A DNA stretch of 64,000 nucleotides from Metallyticus violacea. Lineage: Eukaryota; Arthropoda; Insecta; Mantodea; Metallyticidae. Location of the stretch: NCBI GenBank assembly GCA_030762175.1, contig CM060833.1, positions 9,243,501 through 9,307,500 on the forward strand, given 5' to 3'. Position numbers and translations under genes: made by a program. The first letter of the stretch is position 1; the number at the start of each line of letters is the position of its first letter. The notes beneath the pieces were generated by a model. The model saw only the letters and a program-made list of their open reading frames with translations, had not been told where the DNA came from and made no database searches. Of the stretch, positions 53,884 through 64,000 are shown piece after piece.

Positions 53884-55109
53884 TATGTAAGTGGACAAAT
53901 TAAAATTGACACTTAGTTCCTTTGGCCACTGACTTCAGTGGAATTAAGAACATTTTCATAATTTTTTTTGTTCCTATAAATCTTAATTGGTGAGGGGGGG
54001 GGGGGTTTGAAGGGCAAACATCTACATACAAAAGAGGTGGGAAATATGCCATATTTAGATAGTGGAGGCAATTTATTGGGGATGGGGTTGAAGGGCGACA
54101 CCTGCGCAAAAAGGGGGGAGAAACAACACACATTTGTGAGAAAAAGGTGAAAGCTGCAAGTACAGTACAAATGAACAACATTTTTAATTTCCCTAAAACT
54201 ATTTTTGGATAACGGTAAACCAGTTGAAAAAGCATTTTTTCTGTTTTACTGTCTAACCACTGCTAAAATTTTTGGTAATACATATTAACACAACACAAAT
54301 TGGAATTTGGAATAAGTACCTCTTTTTGAAAAAACATATTCTGCATTCGAAATGGTTTGAAACTTCTCATTAAATAGGCAGTTCTAACATTATTTTCAAT
54401 AGAAATTTCAATTGTAATAAGCTTCTATTTAAATTATTGAATAAATTGAATTAATCAGGTCAAATACCTCCACTGTATTAACTTTGATAAGAAGGGAAGT
54501 CAGAGTAAAGGTGCTGCCGGCTTTGGCATATCCAGATGCCGACACGCAAAACCGCATGCGAGCGGTAAGGACATATCCTGGAAACTCTGTATATCTTTTA
54601 CATTCCTCTCTCAGATGTCTTTAGAACAGAATATACTCGAACAGCCTGTATCGGTGACGGTTGCATCTTTTTCTTTGATGGGAACGCCAATCTCAAGGCT
54701 GCAGTAGCTTCTTTATTCCAGTAATGCAGGCTTTCCGAGAAAGAACCGATAGTGAAAGTAAACTATACACCGTCTCCGGATAAATGCTGAGTAATTCTGT
54801 ATCGACGATGACGTTATCCATTTCCTTCCACTGCTGATTACAGTTCGTGAGTATGCGACATTATTGTTAAAGTTTGTTCGAAAGTTTACATTAAGATACG
54901 AAGTTAAGCAACGATTAACCAAAAACAAAACAAAAAAAAACCGGACTTTACCATTGATGGGCATATAGCCGTTGAGCAATATATTTATACGTGGTAAGAT
55001 TTCCTATATGTGTTGGAATGTGGTAATTGTAGTATCAAATAATCTTAAACAGATTCTAAACGACTGCCATAGCAACACAAGTTAAATAAGTGAGAAATCT
55101 AGTGACTTT
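53884..55109. other. no gene recognised; local G-rich duplication
   Basis: 53,990-54,120 contains a G(12) run and two ~80-bp imperfect repeats (GGGGTTTGAAGGGCAAACATC / GGGGTTGAAGGGCGACACC, each followed by an AAAAGAGG- or AAAAAGGGG-type stretch). The proline-rich minus-strand frames here derive from it. Otherwise no motif. Confidence 0.5.
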
Positions 55110-55272
55110 TTTTTAATAGTGTTTAACAACCGTTTTTAATATTGAGCTATCCCAGGCTGTGGACACTGGTGATATATGAGATGAAATGATAAACTGGGAA
55201 AGGATGTTTTTTTAAATTTAATATAAGGAAGGAGGCGTTCTAGGTCTAAATTTAGGGTATTTCTCTGGCATA
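55110..55272 (-). mobile_element. SINE-A 3' half, old
   Basis: TTAATAGTGTTTAACAACCG ... GGTGATATATGAGATGAAATGATAAACTGGG ... GCGTTCTAGGTCTAAATTTAGGGTA; stops within the core. More diverged than other copies. Confidence 0.85.
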
Positions 55273-55409
55273 ATATGTTAAAAATAGGTTTATTAAAAAA
55301 GTGTTTCATGCCAGGACGCTCTTAACTGCGGCATCGCTGCACACTGTGCTACAGAGCTAATACACTAGACAGCGTCTTTGGTGCATGCCATATATTAAAA
55401 CTGCTGCAG

Positions 55410-55679
55410 ACCGCCACAGGTGGCCGAGGACGTTAAGGTGCGGACTAATGAGCGCGAGGAGGCCTGGGGTTCGAATCCCGGCAGGACCGTCCTTCCTAAC
55501 TCAGGTTTTTCTCAGATCTCATAAATAGCAAATGCCGGAGAGGTACCCTAAACTTAGGCCTGGATGTTTCCTTCCTTTAAAATAAAAATCCTTTTCCAAT
55601 ATATCATTTCATCTCATGTATCAACAGTGTCCACCGCCTGTGGTCCCTCGGTAGTTAAAGTGGTTGTTAAACATTATTA
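55410..55679 (+). mobile_element. SINE-A, full length, opposite orientation to its neighbour
   Basis: Head accGCCACAGGTGGCCGAGGACGTTAAGG, B box GGTTCGAATCC, core, and tail GTTAAACATTATTAG. Together with the inverted copy 138 bp to the left it forms an imperfect foldback. Confidence 0.92.
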
Positions 55680-56149
55680 GAAAACTGCTGCTGCAGCGAC
55701 TACACAGCCTTGCTGGTTACTTTGATTCGTGTAGGACTTAGAAGAATTTTGCAATAAATAGATGACTAATTTTTTGCCAAAAGGTGTAAATATAAAATTA
55801 GTGTTTTTTTAAACTATTGCCATTTCTATTTTATGGAAATTACAAATATTCAGTTGCTCAGTGTCTTTAGAGCTGGTTTGGAGGTTGTTTCCTCACACTA
55901 ATTTAGAAAATAACTTTCTTACTATATACTCGGTAATAATTATATAAAACAAATTTGAATATGCAAACTTAAATAAAAAATATAAAAAATAATCAGTATA
56001 AAATGTGTAATCAATGAACTAATTAATAAATAATCAGTAGTTCTTATTAGTTTTATTCAATTTTTATTATAAACAAATACAACTGTTATTTACATGGATT
56101 GAAACCATAGTGAAAGTTAGTAAGCGGTACCCATCGTTGCACGTGCAGC
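55680..56149. other. no gene recognised
   Basis: Very AT-rich with no motif. Confidence 0.5.
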
Positions 56150-57140
56150 AAAAAGTTAACTGTGGTCGTTTGCTCGCTGTCTTGGATTTTTTAAAATTTT
56201 AAGTTCGGTCTGAACCAACAAGAATGCCGAAAAAATTACAGTGAACTTTTACAGACTCTGCCCCTTCATGTTCAAAAGTCTATAACTCGTTTGCAGAGCT
56301 TAGACGAGGAAGAACAACCTTGAAAAACGAGGAGCACACAGGGTGTCCAACAACAAAAGCATTGCTCATATAGAAGCCATAGTGAAGAGCGAGTTACTTG
56401 TAAGGAGATAGAGGAGTTTTTAAATATTCGTTCGCCTCAGATGTCAGAAATCCGGTAGAAATATTTTCATGTGAGGATGCTTCGTTGTCTTTGGGTATCC
56501 CACAACTTCACTGAGGAACAAAAGGCAACAACAGTGGAATGTGCCAGGAAAGCGCTTATCGTTTCAAGAACCGCTTGACATATCCACGAGCTTCACAGGT
56601 GACAAAATCTGGATTTGCCAATACAACCTGGAATCAAAGAGGCAACCGATATCGGTCTTCCAAAATGATGACCCTCGGTGAACGCTAAGCCATTTCGAAG
56701 TGAGGGCCAGAAATGGTTACCAGTGTCTTCTCAGAAAGTGGCCATATTGGAACCATTCTACTCTAGGAACATAAAACACTTCACTGTCGACTGATATACC
56801 ACAGTTTGTCTGCCCAGGGTCTTCAGAACACTAAAACTGAAAGAAGACCGAAGTCTGGGTTGCGAGGATTGTCGCTTCAAAGCGACAATACATTTGCACA
56901 CGCAGATTTGAATAAAATATAATTTATGAAAGAGTCGGAATCATCCTCCGTATTGTCCAGATTTGGTTCCCTATGATATGTTCTTGTTTACAACTGTCAA
57001 GGAAAGCCTGAGAGGGTAATTAATTTTAGACTCCAAAGATCTACAAAAGGGATCTAAATGCCATCTCTACAAAAGCACGGAGTTCTTACTTTCACAACTC
57101 GCTCAGAAGGTGAAACTGTATCGAGAGTGGAATCTTGAGA
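56150..57140 (+). mobile_element. mar4-type mariner, near-complete relic
   Basis: Plus-strand motifs in order, across frames: FTDSAPSCSKVYNSFAELRRGRTTLKNEEHTGCPTTKS, IEAIVKSELLVRR, LRCLWVPHNF-like, EEQKATTVE, FQEPLDISTSFTGDKIWICQYNLESKRQ (first Asp), HIGTILL, TEVWVARIV, then HHPPYCPDLVPYDMFLFTTVKESLRG (third Asp), LDSKDLQKG and a C-terminus. The second-Asp HHDNAP box is lost in 56,890-56,940. No clear terminal repeats. Confidence 0.87.
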
Positions 57141-57219
57141 ATGAAATAGCTGCCTTTGTATGTGCTATTTTTCCTGTTTATAAAATATACGAATAACTAT
57201 TTCTCTATATTTACAGAAT

Positions 57220-57350
57220 TCAGAATTAGCGAATATACAGTATTAGCGATTGTGCCTAGGAAAGTATTTTTGAAAAAATTTCTTCAAATATATCGATCTT
57301 ACTTACTAGACACAAAAATAACGACGAAAAAAAAATTATTATATATTTGT

Positions 57351-57396
<46 letters not shown>

Positions 57397-57670
57397 AACA
57401 AAACTCCGCATATAACGATCGATCTTCTCAAGTTCAAAATCACAAAAATTGGACCATTACTAGTGAGGGTTAACCTAAAGCGAAATTTTAAAAATGGCTA
57501 TAGCAGGCATACTTTTTGTTTTTTCTCAACGAAACTCGGTATATACTATTAAAATAAAATTAAAAAGCATAGTTTCTGAAAACAAGCGAAATCAGGCTAT
57601 TAGGAGTGGGAGTATATCTGAGGACCAAAATTTAAAAAGCACTGTAGCGGCACCAATTGATGATATTCAA
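57220..57670 (+). mobile_element. HEL family fragment, 5' part only
   Basis: HEL start region (TTCTTCAAATATATCGATCTTACTTACTAGACAC), leader (CAACAAAACTCCGCATATAACGATCGATC), TTGGACCATTACTAGTGAGGGTTAACC, one full and one partial array unit; breaks off after AGCGGCACCAATTGATG. The conserved 3' block is missing. A CT microsatellite occupies the leader. Confidence 0.8.
57353..57393. repeat. (CT)~20 microsatellite within HEL leader
   Basis: An uninterrupted CT dinucleotide tract where other HEL copies have GTGTGT..TTAACGCTCTAGC. An expansion within the element. Confidence 0.97.
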
Positions 57671-57889
57671 ATGATATGTACTAATTCATACATAGAGACA
57701 TTTCATTTAAAAGGCCGAGGAAAATCAAAGATATGGGTGCAGGTTTTGTGATGCTGTTGGCTGGAAAGAACTTGCCGCTTGTGAGTGGATCATGCGTTTC
57801 TTAAGATAAATGTCAGTGCCACTTGCGCCGATATATTGGATTGGGTTGTTTGGGGCAGGTGATATTTCAGTACTTTAGCTTTGCTCATG

Positions 57890-58300
57890 GCTAACTTATG
57901 TACCAAATGTGGCACCTCCGGGAGGAGGGAATGAGGCGAGGGAGACACCGGGCTGAGAGGTTCCAGGGGAGGTAAATGGAGTGCCTAACAAGTTTACAAA
58001 CAGAACACCCCAAAACCGATAAAGCCCCAATCAGAAGGTCTGCATCCACACCAGAAGCCGGGGCAGAAATCTTCCAATGCAACCTTATTGTATTCCCGCT
58101 CTGGCACTTTCCACCCTGTAACGGAACCAACAGAATGAAATGATGTAAAATGGAGAGCGGAAAAATCGTGGAATATAATTCATCCGAGCATTCGCCTAAG
58201 TGACCAGGAAAAACCACGAAGAACCCAAGGTCAGGTTGACCGATTCAAAGAAATTTAACCTAGGACCTCTCTAATGCGGGTCTCAAGCGTTCCGTTCACC
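57890..58300 (-). mobile_element. possible further SINE-like repeat
   Basis: Minus strand: GAATCGGTCAACCTGACCTTGGG then GTGGTTTTTCCTGGTCACTTAGGCGAATGCTCGGATGA. This resembles the central part of SINE-A (GGTTTTCCTCAGTCCTCATAAATGGCAAATGCCGGG). The head is not a clear tRNA and no second copy is in the window, so this rests on one conserved block. Confidence 0.35.
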
Positions 58301-58639
58301 CTGCTTGATAGAATAAAGTTGTGTTTTTATTTAATGCAGTATTAATATAGCGACGTTTAGTCGGCGATGTTCTTAGAAACTAATCGGTTGTCAAATGAGG
58401 GTCTTATTCAGCGAAATACTCGAATGACGTCTGACAAATTGAAAATGACCTTTAGTGATTTTAATGTCGCATGCTCAACAAATTCCCCGAAATGCCTTCT
58501 GCACCGGTCTTTATTAACTGCGACAGAAACAAACCCAGGGTTCTACTAAACCTCTCACAGGCATGTTGGTTATGTCAGGTCAGTGAGGTATTCCTTAAAA
58601 GAACAGCGAATGTTAGCCACTTGGCTGAATAAAATGAGT
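58301..58639. other. no gene recognised
   Basis: A 60-codon frame without motifs; may include the unrecognised 5' end of the following mariner. Confidence 0.45.
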
Positions 58640-59420
58640 CGCTTCGTAAAAAACAGTGAATTTTGCTTCCATTTGCATGAAAGCATATGGAAGTGTACGC
58701 GATGTTACAGCAAGCATACGTCCATGATGTTCTGTCACAATCAACAGCACTTCGGTTTTCAAAGAGTTTAAGCAGTGCGCTCCAACCACTGCAGTGAACG
58801 AAACTGAGATTAACACAGCTGCTATCATTGTTCGGGAAAATCTATGAATTAAAGTTGATAGTTTGGCAGACATGTTACAGTAGTGCGTTCACCATTCTGT
58901 ACGATCTATCACGTCTATGCCAGACAGGGCAGAGATTGCAGACGCCTAAACAAGTCGGTCAACGTGTCGGGAGATTCAGCGTCTGGTAGCCGAGCATGGC
59001 GAGCAAAGATTATGGTAACTTCGACTGTCATGGAATGTTTATCAACATGAACTCTCCTCGAAAATAACGATTAATGGGAAACATTACAAGACTGTTTTGA
59101 GCGCAGTGGCCGAACACATCCGACGAAAACGCCCTGAGTTGCATCCATTTGATTGGCTCCTTCACCATGATAATGCACGCCCTCATGTATACAACGTGTT
59201 CCTCAAAATTTGGCCAGAAAAAAAAAAACCCTGGAATTTGTGCCCCACGCTCCATACAGCCCGGATCTAGCTCCGTTGGACATTTTCATGTTACCTCAAA
59301 ATTGAGCTTTGTTTTGGTTCATCAACGGCTGTCGTGGATCTAAATAAGAAATGAAAGAATAGTTTAGGACTGACAGACACGTTGAGCCAAGTGCATAGAG
59401 CACAATGGGGACAACACCAA
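58640..59420 (+). mobile_element. mariner relic, distinct subfamily
   Basis: Plus-strand motifs across frames: NSEFCFHLHESIWK and AMLQQAYVHDVLSQS (first HTH), NETEINTAAIIVREN, IKVDSLADML (second HTH), then a gap, VYQHELSSKITINGKHYKTVLSAVAEHIRRKRPELHPFDWLLHHDNARPHVYNVFLKIWPEKKK (second Asp intact), APYSPDLAPLDIFMLPQ-like third-Asp region (frame-broken) and IELCF. The first-Asp region is largely deleted around 58,900-58,990. Confidence 0.86.
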
Positions 59421-59929
59421 CCTTGACCCTGCCTCGTGTAATCCATAAATAAAAAAAAGTAATTCTCAAATCATTATTGACTAGCTCTTATGGATTTGCA
59501 CTTTCTGCAGAGGTTGTCCTCAGCATGCCTATAATTGGGCTGAACCCTTTATCAGTTTGAAGTGCTCACAAGAAGTGTCAACACAAATAAAATAAAAAAA
59601 CCTGCTTTCCCGTACAGCATATTTTTAAACTCCCCCCCCCCATAATTTGTTATAGCATTTGGCGGAAAAAATACATGAATTTCACACTTCTGGAGGAAAA
59701 AAAATGGATTTTCAGGTTCTTGAGCAGCTACATAAAGTCCTATAGCTTCATTTTGTAGAGACGAACTAAAACTATAAAAGAGTACATTTATAAATTTGCA
59801 GCCCCTTTAGTTTCCAATTTAATGCAGCAAAACCTCAAGAGAACATTTAAATTTGAATTAAAGCTTTCGTCAACTCTGCAGTTTTCTGTACTGCCCGCGC
59901 ACATTGTACATAAAGAAGGCTCAACAATC
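59421..59929. other. no gene recognised
   Basis: No coding or repeat signature recognised. Confidence 0.5.
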
Positions 59930-61330
59930 CAGTTGCTGTACTTGATAGTGTTTGTGTTGTTGCAATCCGAGTACTCTATCGTCCCAAAAATTCAGAAGGC
60001 AAAGTTGTATGCATTTTCAGAAAAATTCAAGAGATAATTCACCGAAACTGTTGGTCGAATTCTTCGATGTGCCGTATGCGATCGATGAGAAGCATCAAAG
60101 AGTCAGAATTCATCAGCACATGCAGTACGGCAAGCATGCGAACAGAACTGAACTCCACAAGTCGCACACTGTCTTGGTACATGCCTTCACTTCAGGACCT
60201 GGAAAGCAGCTGTCATGGAATCTTTCTCTACAGATCTTACTATGGCATCAGCTCAGTCAGGAACCCAGCTACAAGGTGTATTCAAATCTTCTTCAAGAGG
60301 TTCACCCTAAAGTCAGTACCGGAGTAGAAAAAATTAATACAGACCATTTATGAGATTGTTTTCGAGAAAATGAAAGAGGCGATTGCAAACAAGTACTAGG
60401 ATGAAACCAATGATGCGCTGTATATAATGAATGTGCTGTTTCCATTGTCTGGTGAAAGGGAACCAACTCGTGAAGACAAATGCCTTCACAGTAATGAGGT
60501 CATTCAACGATTTGTGCATGAAACTGTGGTCGGAAGGCACATAATACGAAAAAGTCAGGCTTGTGGTGACTGATCAAGCACGCTGCATGCTTTCAGCTTT
60601 CCAACAGCTAAAGGTCAAGAGACATGTATTGCACATAAGCTACACCGTGTTTGTGAAAGAAGGAATACAGTAAGGTAAATGACTTCATTACTGCTCTGGA
60701 GAAGATTCTTGTAAAGGTTCCAAATCGTCAACGGGGCTTTGACTACCCCAATTCTCTGTCATAATCGAGTGGTATTTGGATATGGTGCGCAGTTTCCATG
60801 TATGTGCTCTAGATGTAATGGACGCAACAGTCATCAAGCATGTCCAACAATTGAGCAACGTCAATGAGCTACCTACAGTCGGTCCTGGTGGTGTAGTGGT
60901 TACCATACTTGCCTCCTACACCCAAGAACGCGGGTTCGAACCCGGCCAGGACCGATGGATTTTTTCGGGCGTAAAAGTCCTAAGTATAGCTTCCTTCGGA
61001 AGGGAAGTAAAGCAGTGGGTGTCCCGTGTCGTACATTTACGGCACGATAAAGAACCTCAAGCCTGAAAGAGAGGCCTCTGAGCAAAATTTGTATGCCGTT
61101 TCACGCCCTGAGTTGAATGGGACGCTGATGACCTGCGATGTTAAAGAGCGTCCATAAATAAATAAATAATAAATGAGTCAATGACCTAGAGTTGTGGTTT
61201 CTCGCAGGTATTTGCCGGACATGATTCAGAGTTTAGAGTGGCAGTAGTTGACAAATGTGGGGGATGTGCCAAAGCCAAACTTGAGGAACAACCCGGATGT
61301 AGAAGTTTTTGTAATTTCCATTTCACTCCC
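59930..61330 (+). mobile_element. hAT-like transposase relic with a SINE-B insertion
   Basis: GC-richer tract with long frames in all three phases. Readable pieces: a zinc-finger-like segment (KHQRVRIHQHMQYGKHANRTE, 60,090-60,150), SADIPL-like region, then RLVVTDQARCMLSAFQQLKVKRHVLHISYTVF (60,545-60,650), resembling the hAT VTDNGANM..A......R..C.AH..H block. After a SINE-B (60,872-61,176), AFAGHDSEFRVAVVDKCGG and KAKLEEQPGCRSF follow. The BED/C2H2 type and hAT assignment are from remembered patterns. No terminal repeats were found. Confidence 0.5.
60872..61176 (+). mobile_element. SINE-B, full length, plus strand
   Basis: Head at 60,881-60,953 folds as a tRNA-like cloverleaf (GGTCCTG/CAGGACC acceptor, A box TGGTGTAGTGG, B box GGTTCGAACCC). 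Body and tail AAAGAGCGTCCATAAATAAA follow. Flanked by gtcaatgagcta (60,860-60,871) and gtcaatgaccta (61,177-61,188). The only full-length plus-strand SINE-B here. Confidence 0.95.
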
Positions 61331-62149
61331 TTTCCGTGTTTTTACTAAATATGTTCCATTGGTTGTTATAGAGAGCAACTCCGTTTACAAGAATCGCCTG
61401 AGCTCAAAGCGTCAGTGACTTACATTCGAAAACATAAATGTGCGTAATCCAGTGTAAAATTGATTGAAACACAGTCAATCCCAAATTTATTTTTTATATA
61501 TTGAGTAATTTACTACATTGTTGAATAAGAATATTTTATCAGCACTTTTTTTTAAACATTTTTGTATAAATTTTCAGAATTATTTTTTCCTCTTTTCAAC
61601 CATAATTTTGAAACTTAAAATCCGTTCTCTGGTAATTATTAATGTTGACGGGTGGCAATCCTGTTGATTAATGTCATTATTTTAGTTAAAAATTAATAAA
61701 TAATTAGAACAAGAAACCCCTAGTTGCTAATTCTGGAAAAAAAATTAATGAAAATAAATCTGACTTTATTTTGTAATTTAATGTCTACTTTTATTTTGTC
61801 TAATGAACGCGAAAGTAACAAATCTCAATGAGAAATTAAAAAAAAAAAATCGTTGGAATAAAATTAACAAGTGAATTAGCAATCATAATAAATGGAAAGG
61901 CACCTACAATTAATCACGATAAAAACATATGCCTTTATTTTATCTGTCGTCCTATAAGTTTGTCGATCGAAATTTTCCGCACATGTATAATACAGTGCGA
62001 TCAGTTTTGTTTTTCTCCGGAGTGTTTAGCCTCTCTGGACTAGCGCGTTAGCCCGTTCTCGGTGATTAACGGAAGGGTGAAACAATAAAACATACCAATC
62101 ACATAATACACAAACCAATTTAATAGGCTCGTTACTTACCAAATTATCA
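61331..62149. other. no gene recognised
   Basis: AT-rich, no motif. Confidence 0.5.
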
Positions 62150-62850
62150 AATGAAATGTTGAAAATGCCTGCCTTCATTCTGCACACATTTTTGGTATCT
62201 CTTTAAGAAATTATTCATCGCAGATAATTTTGAGAAATCCTGACACTTTCCTGAGAATATTATTTTTGAGTTCTTGTATGTTGTGCGGGTTCGTCTTTTA
62301 CATGGCGTTTTTTAATTTACTCCAGAGATAATAATCGCATACTGTTAAACCAAGGGACCGAGGGGGTCACAAATCCCTAACAATAGCTCTGTCTTGTGGA
62401 AACACATTGTTAATTGCTCTCGTGGAATTATTCGCTGGCAGAGTCCTGTTGAAAAAAAAATGCATGATCACCCTTCCTGTCAGTTAATTCTTGAAAAGGG
62501 GGTTAGTATGTCGTTCACATAACTAACAGAATCAATTGTATGTTTAAAAAAATGGTCCTATGATTCTTTCACTACTGAGTTAACACATTGGAATCGTACA
62601 TAAAGACAAGCTGTGCCGTTATTTACACACAAGGCATAATACACTTTATGTATACTGTGAATTAAGAAACGAACAACGCAACACACACCCGGAACAGCTG
62701 CGTTAATACTGCGACAGTCAGCAAGGTCAACAAGTGGCAAGCAAGTTGCTGTCCTCTCCACAGCGCGGCAAACGAGTGGGGACTCGCACATAGAAAAAAC
62801 TCGTGCCACGGAGGAAAGCATCACTGATCGCACTGTATTTACAATACTTC
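62150..62850 (-). mobile_element. DUF4817-type transposase relic, C-terminal half
   Basis: Minus strand, frame-broken: YVNDILTPFFQELTDRKGDHAFFFQQDSASE (second acidic block), NNVFPQDRAIVRDL, PRSLGLTVCDYYLWSKLKNAM-like last acidic block, NIQELKNNILRKVSGFLKIICDE, FLKRYQKCVQNEGRHFQHFI at the C-terminus. Upstream, 62,558-62,833 reads a Cys-rich frame that may be the preceding portion. Several stops. Confidence 0.83.
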
Positions 62851-64000
62851 AATTTGACAGAACTATAGAGCAGGGGTTTTATATTTATAATCTGCCATTT
62901 TCTGAGGAGTAGTAAAATTTCAATTTGTATTTGTCTATATTCCTCCTGTTCATGCTTTTCTGTCGTCATAAATTGTCATTATAAGAATTTAATGTTCTCT
63001 TATGAACATTATTTTAAGTTGGTTTTAAAAAGCATCAACAAATTATCTTGCTGCCACAGTAACATAAGTAAATGGTGTTGCAAAGGGATTAAAGAGAAAT
63101 TTATAATATGGAAAACTAATAGCACAATGTCGTAAAGGTGTCATGTTTTTTTTTTTTTAGATTCTTTGAAAACATACTTAACAAAATTACTCATCACCTT
63201 TGACAAACTCTCTTTGTGTGCAATGTATTCAAATAACTGAAGGGAATTTTTATGTGTGTTTCAATAACATAAACTATATTTTATCTGGTTGCTGTGCATA
63301 GATAACAGCGGTCGTAAAAATCTAATTTCCGGTATTGGCATCCCGTTTGTAACGAGCATTGCTTTGTAAAACTGCTCTATTTTCCTGCCTTTCGATCCCG
63401 ATCGAGATATCGATTATTGTTGCTTTAATGCATCAACATACATAATAAATGGAATAGCCAGATGAAGAAGAAATCTGCGATATAAGGCGTACAAACAGCT
63501 TAAATTCTTCCCTCCAAAGTGTCTTTATGTAGAGTTACTTAAAAGCCCCGCACCACTTAAATAATTTATGAAGCATGTGGTTCAGTGACATGAAACTGAG
63601 TATGTGGTGTCTGCCGCGCACACTGAGAACTAAAAAATAATGTTACTGACTCCAATTCTCTTATTTTAAATGGAATACCCAAAATTGGTGCACAATTTTC
63701 TGACAAAAACGACACTTCCTGATCAATGCTGAGAGTTTTTTGGGAACGACACGAGAGCACTACGATCTTCCTTAGCAACATGTTCTTCAGATGGAATACT
63801 CGATCAAGATTCGCCATTTTCGCTCATGGCACGTTCTTTACCGCACTCTAGCGCGACGATGAATGAGAAAGCTGTACTTCCACGTCCAAGAGAGTTCCAG
63901 CGGCACAGTGGCGAACATCTCTCTCTGTGGCATCATGGGAAATATCTCGCGTTGCAAATTTATTGACCTCTCATATAATTAATTATACAAACTGAAGGCA
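62851..64000. other. no gene securely recognised
   Basis: Mostly AT-rich. The last 450 bp are GC-richer; an 83-codon minus-strand frame (63,566-63,817) starts in a fair context (GCGAAAATGG). It has no domain I recognise and no confirmed splice site, so it is left uncalled. Confidence 0.4.

Noticed and set aside
53900..54235. proline-rich minus-strand ORFs
   Set aside because: Produced by translation of the G-rich duplication and homopolymers; low complexity and overlapping in two frames.
57353..57393. Polypyrimidine tract of a splice acceptor
   Set aside because: A pure CT microsatellite inside a HEL leader, with no coding exon downstream.
60881..60953. tRNA gene (paired acceptor ends, A and B boxes)
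   Set aside because: It is the 5' head of a complete SINE-B with body, tail and TSD. The same head recurs at 23.4, 28.9 and 51.2 kb. A tRNA-scanning program would probably call it falsely.
63566..63817. 83-codon minus-strand ORF with a fair start context
   Set aside because: No recognised domain, no confirmed splice donor and it lies near the window edge; not enough to call a gene.

Overview
This window reads as nuclear DNA from an arthropod with a large, transposon-rich, AT-rich genome. Signs of this are tRNA-headed SINEs with target-site duplications, many decayed mariner and Tc1 copies, jockey/R1-type LINE pieces, a satellite array, one spliced-looking exon, and a short (TAACC)n tract that is the complement of the arthropod telomere motif TTAGG. 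I cannot name the species. There is no operon-like organisation and no intact multi-domain gene. Nearly every open frame is a transposase relic, the antisense shadow of one, or chance.

Layout. 1-13.4 kb is a graveyard of mariner, Tc1 and DUF4817-type DDE elements peppered with three SINE families (here SINE-A, SINE-B, SINE-C). It includes a three-level nest at 5.0-5.9 kb and a 764-bp mariner foldback at 7.4-8.2 kb. 13.4-15 kb holds the first copy of a family called HEL here. HEL has a 10-bp subterminal inverted repeat AGCGAATTCC/GGAATTCGCT, an internal tandem array of ~135-145-bp units, a conserved ~650-bp 3' block, and a short palindrome (ACGCAG-CTC-CTGCGT) just before a T-run. This architecture resembles Helentron-associated non-autonomous elements (HINE/DINE-1 type). 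Eight full or partial HEL copies are present: 13.4, 25.3, 30.7, 36.0, 37.9, 41.9, 45.2 and 57.2 kb. 20.76-22.64 kb is a satellite of about 23 units of 82-83 bp, each carrying an 11-bp inverted repeat. 23-36 kb has mariners with TIRs and nested SINEs. 36-39.4 kb is a large inverted pair of HEL copies. 39.9-45.2 kb holds a mariner, the largest HEL copy and more fragments.

The best host-gene candidate is one 230-bp internal exon on the minus strand at 45,546-45,775, with consensus splice sites. It encodes a transmembrane helix followed by a leucine heptad coiled coil. 47.5-49.0 kb is a LINE 3' region whose terminal ~45 bp match the SINE-B tail, so it is a plausible mobilising partner. 49.7-64 kb returns to pogo-like, DUF4817-type, mariner, hAT-like and SINE relics.

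The elements interact by nesting. SINEs sit inside Tc1, mariner, LINE, hAT-like and other SINE copies, which gives a relative age order: DNA transposons oldest, SINE-A next, SINE-B youngest. All family names are from remembered motifs; no database search was run.
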